A stretch of 64,000 nt of DNA from Chrysopilus asiliformis (lineage: Eukaryota; Arthropoda; Insecta; Diptera; Rhagionidae): contig OZ035960.1 in NCBI GenBank assembly GCA_964034945.1, positions 32,418,368-32,482,367 on the forward strand, given 5' to 3'. Under the pieces are notes generated by a model. That model did no database searches, was not told the origin of the DNA, and saw only the letters and a program-made list of their open reading frames with translations. Positions 22,346 to 35,337 of the stretch are shown here, piece after piece (positions within the stretch are counted from its first letter, which is position 1; every line of letters begins with the position of its first letter). The translations under genes were made by a program, and so were the position numbers.

Positions 22346-22980
22346 ATAGTTGATCTTGGTCTAGAACCGTCATTTGATTTAGCTCTTTTTCATTTATTGT
22401 CCAAAACTAAATGGTTTTTATTTGAATTAAAAGAGAAAGTAGTAAAAACAAATACCAACCATTAATTTTAAATGTGTGTATTTGATTTAAATGTATCTAT
22501 TTAAATGAAAAGTATTTAATACAAAAATCTAATTAGTTAATTTGAGTGTCTGACAGCGCCCGCTTCCTTACGCCATGCAGTCAAAATAAATAACCGAGCA
22601 TTTGTTTTGAATGTATAGGCAATTAATCGGGGCTATTAACCATGGCCAATAGAAAAGAGAACAGGAGAGAATCATTAAATCAGGATTGTTATTACTTTCG
22701 CCAGCCCAAAAAAACCCGCTGGTTTACCCACTTTTTAGTCCACCCAAAAAATTCAACTAAAACACCATTAAAAACACAAATAATCCCAGTGGGTTGGACT
22801 TTTAAAAAAAAAACTCGGGTTTTTCACAACCCTGAATCAAATACATTTTTAAGGCCCGCAGAATATCAAAGATGGCGATATGGTTTTCCTTATAATTATG
22901 CCATTTTTGAACATCACAATTATGCCACTTTTGAACATGATATTAAAAGTTGTTTCTTTATTTTTTATCAACCTGAATAA

Positions 22981-25196
22981 AAAAAAATAGTTTTAGGGTT
23001 AATATCTTCATCTAGAAATTAGTTTGAGTTACTTTTTGTAAAATTTTTTATACCCATATTTTAAGATTTTTTGTTCGAAAATCCCTTTTCTGCAAAAAAT
23101 GGCGACGGGGCGTGTTTTTTTTTTTTTTTGAGGTGTCACTATCATTTTGACCAAGAGAATTCATTCGTTTGAAGTTTCTGATCTAAAAATGATTAAATTT
23201 TTGTAATTTTATGTTACTTGTATGTTTTCAATAAAACATAAAATAAAATATTTCCACGTTGAAATGAATTTAAAGTTCTACCACAGATAAATATATAAAT
23301 ACATCCCATCAACATACTCTAATAATAATGAAGAGACATAATAAACAAGAGAAGAGGTTTTCTTGTTGTGGCGTCAACAAAAAAAAAATAATCATTTGAT
23401 TTAAATACTTTTCATTTAAATCAAATACAAAAACTGTTGACGAAAATTTAGCGATTCAACTGTTTTTTCGTAGAATTTAATGATATTTTTCTGTTATTGC
23501 GTGTCAAGATGCTAAAATCTGTGAATTTGAAATTTGAACTTCAGTTACAGAGATAGACATCCTGCAGAATTTCAAAGTCCCCTTAATGGGTGCGAAGATT
23601 TCCAATCTAGCAATTCTGCCCTGCTCGTTTTTCCGAAAAGCGTTAAGCCCCCTCTCATTTTACACATCAAAAATGCCAATACTCCTGAAAGTCAGCTGTT
23701 TTCGGCTGTTTCGGACAAAATTTTGAAGAAAACTTGAAAAATATGAAAATTATTTTCAACAATACCATATTTAAATTTGGGGCGATTGATTCTAAGCAAA
23801 CCATTAATAAATTTGATGTCCATGCTTACATGATTTTATCACATAGTGTATAAAAAGACACACTGGAGCCATTTATTATCCCACACCAATCCGAAATGGT
23901 GCCGCAACCTCCCACATGGGCATTGCCTTCACAATAATATCGTATTGTGCTCGTGTTGTGAGCACCCAAGACGCTTATTGTCCTTTTATTGATCCATAAA
24001 CCTGAGACTTATTATCAGAATCTGAAACAATTCCGTCATAAATTTCTGCGAAAGTCGCGTTTCGTTACTCCTTTTGCGAAGAAATCCCAGTCGAATTGGC
24101 CGATTTGAATTCACAGCACTTCTACCACACAAAACCAATGGAATGATCATCTTACGGCGAATTTAATGTCTTCCCTTCATCCATAGTCAAGATCTTCAGT
24201 GATGCTCCTTTGTGTCGGCGGGCTCTGTTCGAAGCTCGTAAATTTCCATGTTGTCTTTAGTTTAAACGACGTCGACGGTTAAATATGTGGTAGTTGGAGC
24301 GACGAAACTTCTTCATCTTGAGCCGCGCCGCGTCTGTCGTTGCCATTTAAGAAGATGGGGCCCGCCGTCATTTAGACAAGCGACCGCAGTCATAAAAGCC
24401 GCAAGCCTCATAAAGTATTAACATATAGCGATTGCGTCGACACAGGGCCCCGACCCGTTATGAAATCTGAATCTGAAGCCAGAATTCGCTCAACTGTGAC
24501 AAATCACATGGTGTCGTGAAGTGGTGGTCGCGACCAAAGTTATAGCTACATCTGCACAACTCAAAGTGTCTTGGCTCGGCAAGGTCTTTGTATATGCCTC
24601 CAGCTATCAGAGACGATGAAACCAATGCAACGGCGACGTAAATCCCCAGCCAGTGCAGAACTTTGGAAGATTCTTATTTACTTTCTTCCTCATTTCAGCC
24701 AGATCGGATCAGAGACCTGGCATTTTACTTCCTCAATTGGTGGGTTTCATCTTGTACTATCAGAACTGCGCGCTATTCTGTCCAGTACTAAAAGCCAATG
24801 TTCCCTTTTTGGCTATATGCATGGATCATCGCTGCTGTGTTGCGATAATACTGCATTCCGCATCCAGATGCACTACCAAGTCAGACTAAGTGACTCTGAC
24901 GGATGATCACCGCACGAAAGACGATGGATATCCATGATCATATGACTTTATGACCACCATCAGAAGGTCAAAACGATGTTCATTTGCTCACAGATTCTTA
25001 TACAACTAGTCATTATTTAGATTTTATAATTTCTGGAAATTATTTTCTCTTCGTATGGCATTAATTTAGTTTTAAAGTTGGCTTCTAGTTAATTTAAAAA
25101 AATTCTAATATCCATTCTTCGTGTGATTTTCTTGGGACGTTTTGTTGTTGTGAGTCGCAAAATTGATACGTAGAAAGGGTAAAGAACTCTTCAGTC
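22981..25196. other. Non-coding; repeat copy then unique sequence
   Basis: Contains the second copy of the 20585 repeat at 23205-23500. From about 23880 to 24950 the composition is more balanced and not repeat-like, which could mean regulatory or untranslated transcribed sequence. The overlapping frames at 24571-24906 have no recognisable domain and were not called. Confidence 0.4.
23205..23500 (+). repeat. Direct repeat copy B (partner 20585-20910)
   Basis: Shows the same order of shared words as copy A: ATGTTAC, AAAACATAAAATAAAATA, CTACCACAGATAAATATA, CATTTGATTTAAATACTTTT, AAATTTAGCGATTCAACTG. Same orientation. Confidence 0.6.
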
Positions 25197-25199
25197 TAA

Positions 25200-25583
25200 T
25201 GCTACATTTACACGAATGACAAATTTGTCATTTTTTTCTTGTCATTATGTTAATTCCCGTGTAAATGGCATAATTTTTGTAATTTTTTCTGTCAGAAAAT
25301 GTCAATCTCTCATAAAAGAATGAACTTGTCCATTCTTTTATGCCAGATTGTCATTCGTGCAAACGCAATATTAGTTATGACAACTTTAGTATTCAACTTT
25401 TGTCATAACTAATATTGCGTTTGCACGAATGACAATCTGGCATAAAAGAATGGACAAGTTCATTCTTTTATGAGAGATTGACATTTTCTGACAGAAAAAA
25501 TTACAAAAATTATGCCATTTACACGGGAATTAACATAATGACAAGAAAAAAATGACAAATTTGTCATTCGTGTAAATGTAGCA
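25200..25583. mobile_element. Perfectly palindromic MITE dimer, TAA duplication
   Basis: The left arm 25200-25383 and right arm 25400-25583 are exact reverse complements as far as I can check by eye (184 bp each, loop 16 bp). TAA flanks both ends. Each arm equals one full monomer (about 165 bp, ends TGCTACATTTACACG and CGTGCAAACGCA) plus ATATTAGTTATGACAA of flanking-type sequence. The monomer form is at 16523-16704. Confidence 0.9.
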
Positions 25584-25586
25584 TAA

Positions 25587-28316
25587 TAGTAAGCATTTGC
25601 GATTGATATCATGTTAAGACGGCGTTTTCAAGAATTGGGATGCAAAGTCCTAGGAGATCGGCGCGCGACCGGGGCATCTGTCGTGTAACATTGCGGCAGG
25701 CCAAGACCGAAAACCGTTTTTTACCATTTTTTTCTACCTCTTCAGGCTGCTTCTCTCAAAAGTCATACCCCAAAACCAGAGAACAAATAATCTAGAGAAT
25801 AAATTCTTAGAACAAATTTTTAGAGAAAATTTTTCCACTGTGAGATGAAGCAAGAGGATCTGATGTAACACGGAAAAAATTATCCATTCGATTCCTCCAT
25901 CTCATTGAATAGATACGACGAGAAATGTTCTCTCTGCTTTGTGCTCCCTAGTCTAAAAGTAATTAACTTTTAGGCCGCAGCTAGTGAATGATAGGGACAT
26001 TTTTCCCCCCTTCGAAGGGGAACTTTGTCAAAAATTTGTTCTAAGAGTTTATTCTCTAGATTATTTGTTCTCTGCCAAAACCCCCATACGAAAAATTCGA
26101 GAAAAAAAGTAACGAAGGGTGAGGGGGTGGGGGAGGGGTGGGGGAGGGGTGGGAGAAAGGGAAGGAGGAGAATTGTGTGTGAAAAGCCTAAAATTTGGGT
26201 CACGTATTTTAAAGGCAGCCCCCTTAAACAAACCTATTCTAGTTCGCTTTTAAAAAATTTAACTCGAAAACCACTTACCGATTGAACTGAAATTTTCCTT
26301 GTTCTAAAAATGAGGTTCAGTAAAACGATGAGAAATTTATCAAAATTCATGTGTTTTAAGACCGAAAAGTCTTCTGCTCTGGTACGTAAAACGAGTGGCG
26401 TAGCAAGAGTTGGTGGTGCCTGGAACGAGTATTAACCTTTCACTACCCAAGAGAAAAAAATGCTATTTTCGCAATACACCCAAAAAAACATATTGAGATA
26501 TGTGGAGCAACCATGACTTTTTGCACCTGAAAATTTTTGTCGGTCCTCTGGAAAGGACACTGGGAGTTTTACAAGCAGTTTAAATAGCATTAAATCCTTG
26601 AAACAAGCACTCCAAAATATATTGATAAACTTTCGATAACCTGAAATTGATAAAAATAACAGGATTCTGAGAATCAATCTACACAAAAATTGGAAATATT
26701 ATCTGAAAATATTAAACAAAATTCCCAAGAATAGAAAAATCTGCGCAATATAATTTTTGCGAAAATAACTTCAGAACATCACCAGATTCGTCACTCTACT
26801 CAGGTTTCTCACTCAAACACACGATTATATGATTCAGGATTTTGGTGGTTTTATTAGCCCTTTTGGATACCTGAATCCATTGTTTTGAAATTCTCGGGTT
26901 CCGATTGGTCAGCGCCTTGGGTGGTGTCTGGTTTATTCTGACCATGGTCATAGCCAAAACAAAGACTGAATTCAAGAAATGCGAAGTAATTTTGCACAAA
27001 TATCACCAATGAAAGGCAGAAGGTTCATAGTTTATGAAATCTGATACGATTAAAAATATTTTTAGACAGGAAATGGCCAACATAGCCAATCTCCGCACAC
27101 CGCTCGCCACCAAATAAACGCATCTGGGCTTAGAATTTCAGTTCACATATGGACAGCGACCCTTGTTTTGTACGAGAGGGACCTACATATTGTTCAAGAA
27201 CACTTTAAACCAAGTGCGGTTCTTCTTTCAGTGTTTACAAAATACGAATTCAATTCAAAAAAAAAATACGAGATAAGATTTTATGACGAACATATTTACC
27301 ATTAACTTGCGTTAAAAAAAACTATCAAACTTAGGCTATGTAAAATGCAGTACAAATTTTACAGAAAAATATAAAAAAAAAACTATTTAATTTATCCTTC
27401 GTCATTTGTGGATACAATTGATGGCGAATTTCTTCAAGAAAATCATTTTAATTAGGTCAACCAATGACACATTTTCAGGAAAATAATTTATTGTCTCTAC
27501 TGTACTGATAGTATACTTTTTGGTTCGCTGATAAGAAGCTTTTGATATTCATTTAACATGCTCCAGACGATCAATATTTATAGACGTTATCAAAAATGTT
27601 TTGCTTTTTATCGGATTTTTTCGTCAGTGTTTTCAAATTATTGAAAACAAGAATCCAAAAGATTTCCACTTGACCATCTTTACTAACATTTTTGTGCTTG
27701 GCTCGTATTTGCCAGTAAATAAGATACACTGTCCAAACATCGAGAATGCTAGTACGAAATAAACGTCCCAGATACCAAAAATGCTACTAAGGGTAGGTAC
27801 ACTGAGAAAAAACCATTTACAGCGGTAATTTTTTGACAAGTAAACTATTTACCTTCCTAAACCAAACTGATAGTGTGTCGCCTAAGGGCAAATTTTTTTT
27901 ATAAAGAAAAAAAATTCAAATTTCTTAAAAAAATAAATCTTAAAATTGAAATTTCTTCGCATCTTTTAGTTAATTTGAATTGACAACTGTCAAATTCTTG
28001 AGTTGTCACGTGGAAGTTGAGCGAATTATCAGGCCAACTACCTCAAATAGTCGGTTTTCGAACTTGATTTAAAATTGGGTTTGACAGATCTAAGTTTTAT
28101 TGGGGTTTACGACTTCTGTATAATGTATGAAAAGTAAACAGTTGAAAACGCAGCTATTGTAAAGTTATTTTTACTTACACGACAGTCAAGCAGAATTGGT
28201 ACTTGAAATGCGAGGTATATCTGAAGCCTCAACCACAATTACGCGTTCGTGCGTGCGGCACCCACGCGGTGAAGGTAAAAACTACGCATTTATATGAGTA
28301 AATGTATAATTGCGCG
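25587..28316. other. Non-coding; G-rich run at 26117
   Basis: No gene recognised. Includes the G-rich tract described separately. The sequence at 28225-28300 (CTCAACCACAATTACGCG) resembles the outer end of the 8104-8599 MITE and may be another end fragment. Confidence 0.4.
26117..26165 (+). repeat. G-rich tract, possible G-quadruplex
   Basis: Seven G runs of three to five, separated by single T, A or short spacers (pattern GGGTGAGGGGGTGGGGGAGG and on). This satisfies the simple G-quadruplex rule on the plus strand. No gene nearby is shown to use it. Confidence 0.7.
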
Positions 28317-29017
28317 TTGCTCAGACCAGAAACATACGTCCCTGCCGCGTAGAGTAGAGTTGAATAACGCAGCGCTGCGTTGCGCCATTGCGTTGATACA
28401 GTATGCTGTGCTATGTGCGCTGATACGCGAATAAAAATTTTAGTAGCGCAATAGCGCACATAACGCAAACGAGTCAAACGAAACAACTTGGTTATAGAGC
28501 CAACTGTTGGGGAAATTTTTACATATGTATTCAATACGATAGAGGGGAAATATCGCCTTGTCTTGCTTTCTCGCACATTGACTTATAGACAAGCCCAAAA
28601 ATACAATTTCTTGTTATGTACATATTCTCTTTTCATGGGTCTTGTTAGCGCAGTAACTCAACTCAGCACTGTATCTCATGTCTATTGTAAATACATATGA
28701 TAAACAGCGCAGTATTGAGTTATTTTGTTTGTTCCTCCTCTTGATCGAAAAATTGACTGTTTCACACAACGAATTGACAGCGCGGCAAAAAAGCGCAGCC
28801 ATAGTGACGATGGTTCCAACTGGTGCGCCATATGGCGCAATTGCGTTAACGCACTGCGCTGATACAGTGTACTGCGCTTGCGCTACTGTATCAGCGCACG
28901 AAATTTTACTGCGTTACCCATGTCTAGCGTAGAGTAGGCTCAGTCTCTACTTTTAGACGCGGTGACAACTACTAGATGCCAGAACAAAATCATGGACGTA
29001 TGTTTCTGGTTCTACCT
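28317..29017. mobile_element. Copy of the 1259 MITE family, split by another MITE
   Basis: The right end reversed reads AGGTAGAACCAGAAACATAC, nearly identical to the 1259 element. The left end retains ACCAGAAACATACGTCC. The internal GCGTAGAGTAG...TCTCTACTTTTA block corresponds to GCATAGAGTAG...TTCTACTTTTA in the first copy. A second element (28358-28926) is inserted exactly in that block. The outer left boundary is approximate. Confidence 0.65.
28358..28926. mobile_element. Nested MITE with 11-bp direct flank GCGTAGAGTAG
   Basis: GCGTAGAGTAG occurs directly before (28347-28357) and after (28927-28937). Both inner ends contain TAACGCAG followed by GCGC-rich text; CTGATACAGTGTACTGCGC-type words recur. 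A long duplication of 9-11 bp would fit a Mutator-like element, but TIR similarity is short, so the superfamily is inference only. Confidence 0.55.
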
Positions 29018-29408
29018 TGACTGTACCGCTGATTTTTTGACTTGAGATTTCTTCATGACGAAACAGCATTGCCAAATGTGCATTCAAAATTACTTTTTTG
29101 TCTTCATAAAATTTAAGTAGAACATAAAAATCGTTGATAATAAGGAATCCGAATTGCTCAGTCGTGGGAAGAACACTGCTTTTCAAGTTACATCACGCAA
29201 TTTTCAAGTAAACCTCCTACAACGCGATAGTTAGGCACCTAGACTGCCGCGTTGTAGAAAACATTTACTCCATATAAAAATGGTGGTTCGATTCCTAATA
29301 ATAAAAAACTTGTCTTTTTTGGGGTAGCATTTAAGTTTTTTCAGTTATTAAAGCCCGTTTCCGCCTACTATTCTTAAAAAATTAAAAAACAGCAAGCGGT
29401 ATTTTTTA

Positions 29409-29899
29409 ATGTGCCTGTCCACATGAGAGTAAATGCCGGGGAGAACTTCTCGAGATTTCTCGATAGCAGCTACTCGCAAGCTAGTTTCTGCGAGCTGTCA
29501 AAAGTGATTCTACTTTCTAGTCGACACGCACCCACTGAGAGTAGCTCGCCAGATACGAACGGCGTTTGAATTTCGCTAGTAGCTCTCGATAACTCGCCAA
29601 AAAAAGATGTCAAAAAAATCAAGAATCCAGGATTTAACCCAGCACTTTTTTTTGGCTGATTTTGTTTGTCTCTTATTATTAATTAGGATAATCACAGCTG
29701 CTGCAACCTTCTTGTAGTGCGATGACATTTCGATTACTTTGCACTTTCAGTCGTGAAAGTGCTTTCCGCTAGAAACTCGCCGCGAGCTCGCGATAGAAAA
29801 ATCGCCGAAATTTATTCTCAAGTGGACAACCTCCTGCGAGTAACTCTCGGGAGTTTTTGAGAGTTACTCGCGTATTTACTCTCATGTGGATAGGCACCT
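29409..29899. mobile_element. Harbinger-type MITE, TTA duplication
   Basis: The left end reads ATGTGCCTGTCCACATGAGA and the reversed right end reads AGGTGCCTATCCACATGAGA, both continuing GTAAAT. TTA flanks both sides (29406-29408 and 29900-29902). GAGTAACTCTCG-type palindromes lie near the right end. 491 bp, non-coding. Confidence 0.8.
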
Positions 29900-29902
29900 T
29901 TA

Positions 29903-32542
29903 CAGATTATTGTTATTGTTTATGATAGGGCAAGGTATGAAATAGTGGCTATTGAATACTACACAATATTAAACTTCTGCCTTCCAGTGTACTATACGTA
30001 GTACATAAACAAAAATTTGTGGGGTAAACCAATATTGGAGTCCCATGTTTTTATTGGTTGACATCCGCTGTAATATAAACTTTATAAAGTACATAATGAA
30101 AAACTCGATTTTCCCACTGAATTTCTTTCATTTTTTATAAAATGTTATTTGAATTTTAGGGAACCAACACCATGAGATTCATTAATCGACCATACAAAAA
30201 AGTTTACCGGTAGGCAGGAGGTTAGACAAGCATATTGCCAAAAAAACGAAACATTAAGCGCGGTATTACACACGGCAACTTTCGGGCTTACTTAAGCCGA
30301 TTTTCGGGAGAAACGACTGCGGAGGGAAAAGTTGCCACTCGAAATCATGGCTTATCGACAATCTGCATACATGCAAAGCGTGTGAACCGGTTTGGGAAAG
30401 TAGTAGGCAGAAATCATTTCCATTCTGACCGTCAGCAGGTAAAGATCTTGGGAAGTATATGAGCAACAGCATTTTCAATGGTTTGAGTCCACACACACAC
30501 ATATAAACTTGTGTAGCATATGCAAACAGGATTGGCTTATTTAAGCCACAAATGTAAGCACATTGGCTTATTAAGCCCAAAAGTTGCCGGCTTAAATAAG
30601 CCAAGCGGCCAAAACGAAAAAAGTGTGAACAATTTCACATTACAAGCTTAACGTAGTTCAATGTGTATTATCAATATAATTTTTCAAGCTTGTGCGTCGT
30701 TGGAATTGCATAAAACACAGATAAAATTTGTAATGCAAAGATTGTGGATATTTCGCGATGTATAGCAGATTTGCGTTTACAAAAAAATGTAATTTATAAA
30801 CCGCGTTGTGGCGGAAATCGCGTTGTAGGAAAATTTCCGCATTTTTCCAACCGCGTTGTACCGCTTTGTAAAGGCATCGCGTTAGAGGAGGTTTACCTGT
30901 AAATATATTTATAACTATGCTGCTGATATTTAGTTTCTAATTGATTCTTTTACGACACGAGAAATGATTCTGATTCTTGTAATTTGATTCTGGCAACCCT
31001 ATAAACTTGAAATAAGAGATTTTGTTCTTTCAGAAAGGCTATAAGTCGAATCTCGTGCGTTGAAAAATTTTCCACTCGGGCGTTCTAAGAATCCATACCG
31101 TATATACTGTGCACAAACCTTAAGTTCGCCCCTGTCACATAAAGTGGTGTAAAAAAATTTCACTTTCATATTTTTACATCATTGTAACTATGTAGCACAA
31201 TATAGTACAAGTGATGGTTTTGTTTATCCCATCGTTTTTCATATCAAATCATTAGACTATGAAAGATTTATTTGAATTAAGAATTGCGAATTCTGTTAGA
31301 GCTTATCTTGTTCAACCGACGCGAAATCAAGTGCTAATTTTCGAGTACAGAGAGACTTTGATCGGACACATTTTAACTGCGTGATAATTCATGAGTGAAA
31401 ATTATTGAAAAATGTGGAAAAATTCGGTTTTTTAATTTTTTTTATGGTAGACGAAAATGAAAGCATTACGGATGTTTATTATATAATAGGAGTTTGAATA
31501 AAATGGTCGGTTTTAAAGAATCTAAGGGTCCACTTGGCCCATCACGTTATTAAACACATATTTAAGTTGCTGCCGCTGCCGCTGCTGCTACTTCAGCGAC
31601 CCTTTGTCAATTCCATTAGATTAATTCAGCGGATGAAGGAGTCTTTGACCCCATTTCGAACAAACTCTGTGTATATGCCCTATGAATATGCTTGGCTAAA
31701 TGCTCAAGTCTTTGATGGATACCTTAAGACATCCATTGAAGGTACAAAAAAAGGTCAAACTAGTTCCCTTCAGATTGGTTTTTCTATCCTGTGTTCGCCG
31801 TATTCACATGTCGATCGGATAGAAAAACAAACCCATGGGCTAACCTAGACCCAACCATCATGTATATACCTTAGTAAGAATATTGTTTAATCGTAAAGAA
31901 TTCTTTCTGGATCGTTTTTTCTTCTTGTTTTCACAATACTTTTGTTTTTGTTCTGGTTCCCTGAGTACATTACTCTATACCTTTCAAAATGATTTTATAT
32001 CATCCAATATATCCATTCATCCACCAACGACGGTATACACAACCATGAATTCTATAGGCTGGCTATGGCTCCATTCCATAATACCAGTGCATAACACATA
32101 CGCGGAAACAGTAGAGAATATACCTTTTGATCTGATATCAATTGAAGGTGTGCCCCTCACTAAAATTCTCCCCGTACCGTACGTATATATATATATATAT
32201 ATCCGTGCGCGCACACAAAAAGGCTATTGACCGAAACGAACAAGGAACCTCTGATCTCAACCTATTTCGATGTCATTCAATTTTTTTTCTACGTAAAGTA
32301 CTTCTACTTGGTTTGCGTTGCTCTCCTTGAAATTTTTGAGGCATCTTTTCGAAACCGAAGATTCATATTGATGTACACAAATCCGAGGCCTAGGCTAAAC
32401 TTCGAAGAAAAAACTCCGAAATGGACCGTGGAAAAATTTTCTGGACATCTTCCCATTTTAGTCAAATAAAAAATTCTTAGAAACGATCTACGTATGCGAG
32501 GTTTTTTACGGTACACTAATAAGTGCAAGGTGTTTCCGGCAG
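29903..32542. other. Non-coding; inverted repeats at 30.3-30.6 kb, TA run
   Basis: At 30275-30300 and 30567-30600 there are inverted copies of CGGCAACTTTCGGGCTTA and TAAGCCCAAAAGTTGCCG, with extra GGCTTATTTAAGCC palindromes, probably a MITE with unclear ends. A (TA)n run lies at 32183-32201. The frames 31534-31848 and 31883-32230 have no recognised motif and were not called. Confidence 0.4.
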
Positions 32543-33577
32543 TTTTTATACCCGCATGGTGAAACCAAAGGGTATATTAACTTTGTCTTACCGTTTGTAG
32601 CGCCAAGATCCCGTCATCACACACAAAAATGAATTACACCAGTGTGTTTAGAATGATAAAACAAATGTCCGTCCCTCCGTCTGTGGCGCGGATTGCGGGC
32701 GCACGGATTGAGCTAGAGACTTGAAATTTTACGCAGATTCGTTTTTCGTAAAATGCAAGGCTAAGTTCGTTAATGGGCAAAAATGGCCCAGTATACGAAC
32801 AAAAACCTTTTTTGCGGTGCATCTTATCAAAAAAGTGCAAAAACAAAAGTTATTTAGGATATGCTTCTACATAAAACTCCCATACATCAAAATCCGATTA
32901 GAATAAATTTTAAAAAATCTTATTCAAAAGTTTGCCTTCAAAGTGGAATTTTGATACAACTTAAACTTCGAACAATGTCATATCACCATTCGGGTTTTCA
33001 ATAATTGCCAGATTTGAAATTATAGCTTTTGTTATGTTTATAGTTTGCATTTACCACGTTTATAGGACCAAGAACTTTCAGATTTTCAGACCATATTTCC
33101 CCATAATTCGACTTAGGTATCCGAAATTATATAACGAACAATAATTGTGTTTGTTTGTATTTTTTTTTTATTAGGGCTTTTTAGGTTTAGATGAAATTTG
33201 GGTAGTTATAGTTTTCGGAGACCACAATGCGATTGCGCTAGGTCTGATCTCCGACAAAGAAATTGTGAGGTTACTGCGACTATCTTTGTTTTCATTTTTT
33301 CTCTAATTCTGAAAAAAATACCATAAACTACGTCACGCTTATTTTTGTCTATTGCAACTCCTCCTGTCATTCTTTTTTTAGACTTTTCGTATGTATTTTG
33401 ATACTCTACCACTCCCCTTGTGACGTACTGATGGACAACCATCAAAGCCTAATTCACGTAAACTAACCGTCAACGGAATCTGAGAGAACATATTCTGTCC
33501 GCCGTCAACGGTTGACGGTCAACGTTGACGGTCATGAACTTTTCTAATCATTGCCATACCATAGGTATAGTATAGGC

Positions 33578-34124
33578 CAGTGCTGCCCAACCAGGCGATC
33601 GCGATCTACCAGTCGATCTCGACACGAATTTGAGTCGATCTTTTACTACAGACTGAAAATGTTAAAAAAAAATTTTTTTTGTAAACACAAATATTAAAAA
33701 AAAGGGAAAGTGAAAATTAAGTAATCACACTACTTCTCCGTTTTTTTATTTTTTGCTGTTAAAGCAAGTGGTCTATTTTACTTAGATACCTTATTTTAAA
33801 TTTTATTTTATTTGCCTATTTTAAGTAGGCATTGAAAACTTGAAAATTACTAGATTCTCGCGGTTTATTTGAATTTGACTCATGTTTAAAATTTGTTTGA
33901 ATAGTTTAGTTTCGATTTAGAATTCACGAGCCTGTTCACATTAGGCGATGCGAGCTGCTACGTGTTATCGCAAACGTGAAATGGTTTTTTTTTTCAGGAT
34001 TACTGCGGCACCGTACGTGGAGTATCTTTTGCTCTAACCGTATAACCACACGTATATGGTTAGATCTCGATGTAGTTGGATTAAAAAAAGTCGAACTTTA
34101 GTACAAAAAGGTTGGGCAGGCCTG
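33578..34124. mobile_element. Non-autonomous hAT, 8-bp duplication GTATAGGC
   Basis: The left end is CAGTGCTGCCCAACC and the reversed right end is CAGGCCTGCCCAACC. GTATAGGC lies at 33570-33577 and 34125-34132. The end text GGCGATCGCGATCTACCAGT is typical of the Charlie/Buster group of hAT elements. 547 bp, no transposase. Confidence 0.9.
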
Positions 34125-35278
34125 GTATAGGCCATCCAAGTAGTTTGAGTTCATACCAAATTATTTGTGAATGTGACGATACACTAGTGTGGATGGGAGT
34201 GATTTCGGCGGGTGCGGTGAAAAGAATTCAATGCTTACTAAAGTGATGGGCGACACGAGAGACAAGGGGGATTCGACTGATTGTGTTGTTCCTCATTCAC
34301 ACGGTTCACACCCACTAGAAAAGTGTCGGTTCTCCTTTCCACTTAAATTGTCAAATGGATATAAAATTACTTGGATTGTCTATACTTTGCCAAAGATTGT
34401 ACAGTTTGCAAAAAAAACCCTATTTTGGTGTACCATGCCACTACAAAAGTTCAGTTCTAGGTTGTAAATATTAGACCAAAAAATAATAGCAAAAAAATAC
34501 GTAAATAAATTAAATATTCATTTGAAACCATTTTATAACGAAACATTTTTTGTGTGTTGAACTGTTTTTTTAATTACAAAAAGAGGAAACTATGTTTCTA
34601 TCACAAAACCGCCATCTGTTTTGGACACCCGTGATTTATACTGCTTGTTAGAGTGTGATGTTTTAGCAAATGTTTAATTTTTTTTTATTTCACATTTATC
34701 GCTTATGATTTAAATCTTTTAACTGTCGCATCTATTTTTGTCTAAATCAGATAATGCGAACTAATAAATTTCGTTAATTATGCAAGTTTAAAAATCCCCT
34801 TTTCCCTGAAAAACATGCGATAAAAAAAGCATCAATAACTTATCATATCGCACAAAGAATGGATTAATTATGAAAATTGATTAACAAAAAATAAACAAAA
34901 AAAACATAACAAAAGCTATAATTGCCAATCTGGCAATTATTGAAAACCCGTATGGTGATTTAATTGAACGGCGTATCAAAATTTCTTTTGAATTCAAATT
35001 TTCCAATACGATTTTTTTAAAACTTGTTCCAATCGGATATTGATGTATGGGAGTTTTTTGTAGAATAATATCCTGAATAACTTTTGTTCTTGGACTTTTT
35101 TGATAAGATGCACCGTTTTTGAGATATTCGCAAAAATCGTTTTCGTTCGTATGGGGGGTACCCCCCCTAATGGTCCATTTTTCCCCATTAACGAACTTAG
35201 CCTCGCATTTTACGAAAAACGGACCTGTGCGAAATTTCAAGTCTGTAGCTCAATCCGTGCGCCCGCAATCCGCGCCAC

Positions 35279-35337
35279 AGACAGACGGACGGACGGACGG
35301 ACGGACGGACAGACGGACGGACAGACGGACGGACATG
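35279..35337 (+). repeat. (GGAC)n microsatellite
   Basis: GACAGACGGACGGACGGACG with a few CAGA variants, about 14 units, inside the right arm of the 32.5-35.5 kb element. It produces artificial repeats of T-D-G-R in the translated frames. Confidence 0.9.

Noticed and set aside
22642..22980. 112-aa frame MANRKENRRESLNQDCYYF...
   Set aside because: No known motif, AT-rich low-complexity flanks, and an odd Phe/Tyr-rich composition; I could not support it as a gene.
20585..23500. LTR retrotransposon between the two direct repeats
   Set aside because: The copies are diverged, lack TG...CA ends, no primer-binding site is seen, and the only coding relic between them is a non-LTR (LINE) polymerase on the minus strand.
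24571..24906. 111-aa frame and an overlapping 78-aa frame
   Set aside because: Two overlapping frames without a recognisable domain or splice context.
31534..32230. Two 104-115-aa frames
   Set aside because: No motif; the second ends in a (TA)n run and neither shows coding-like composition.
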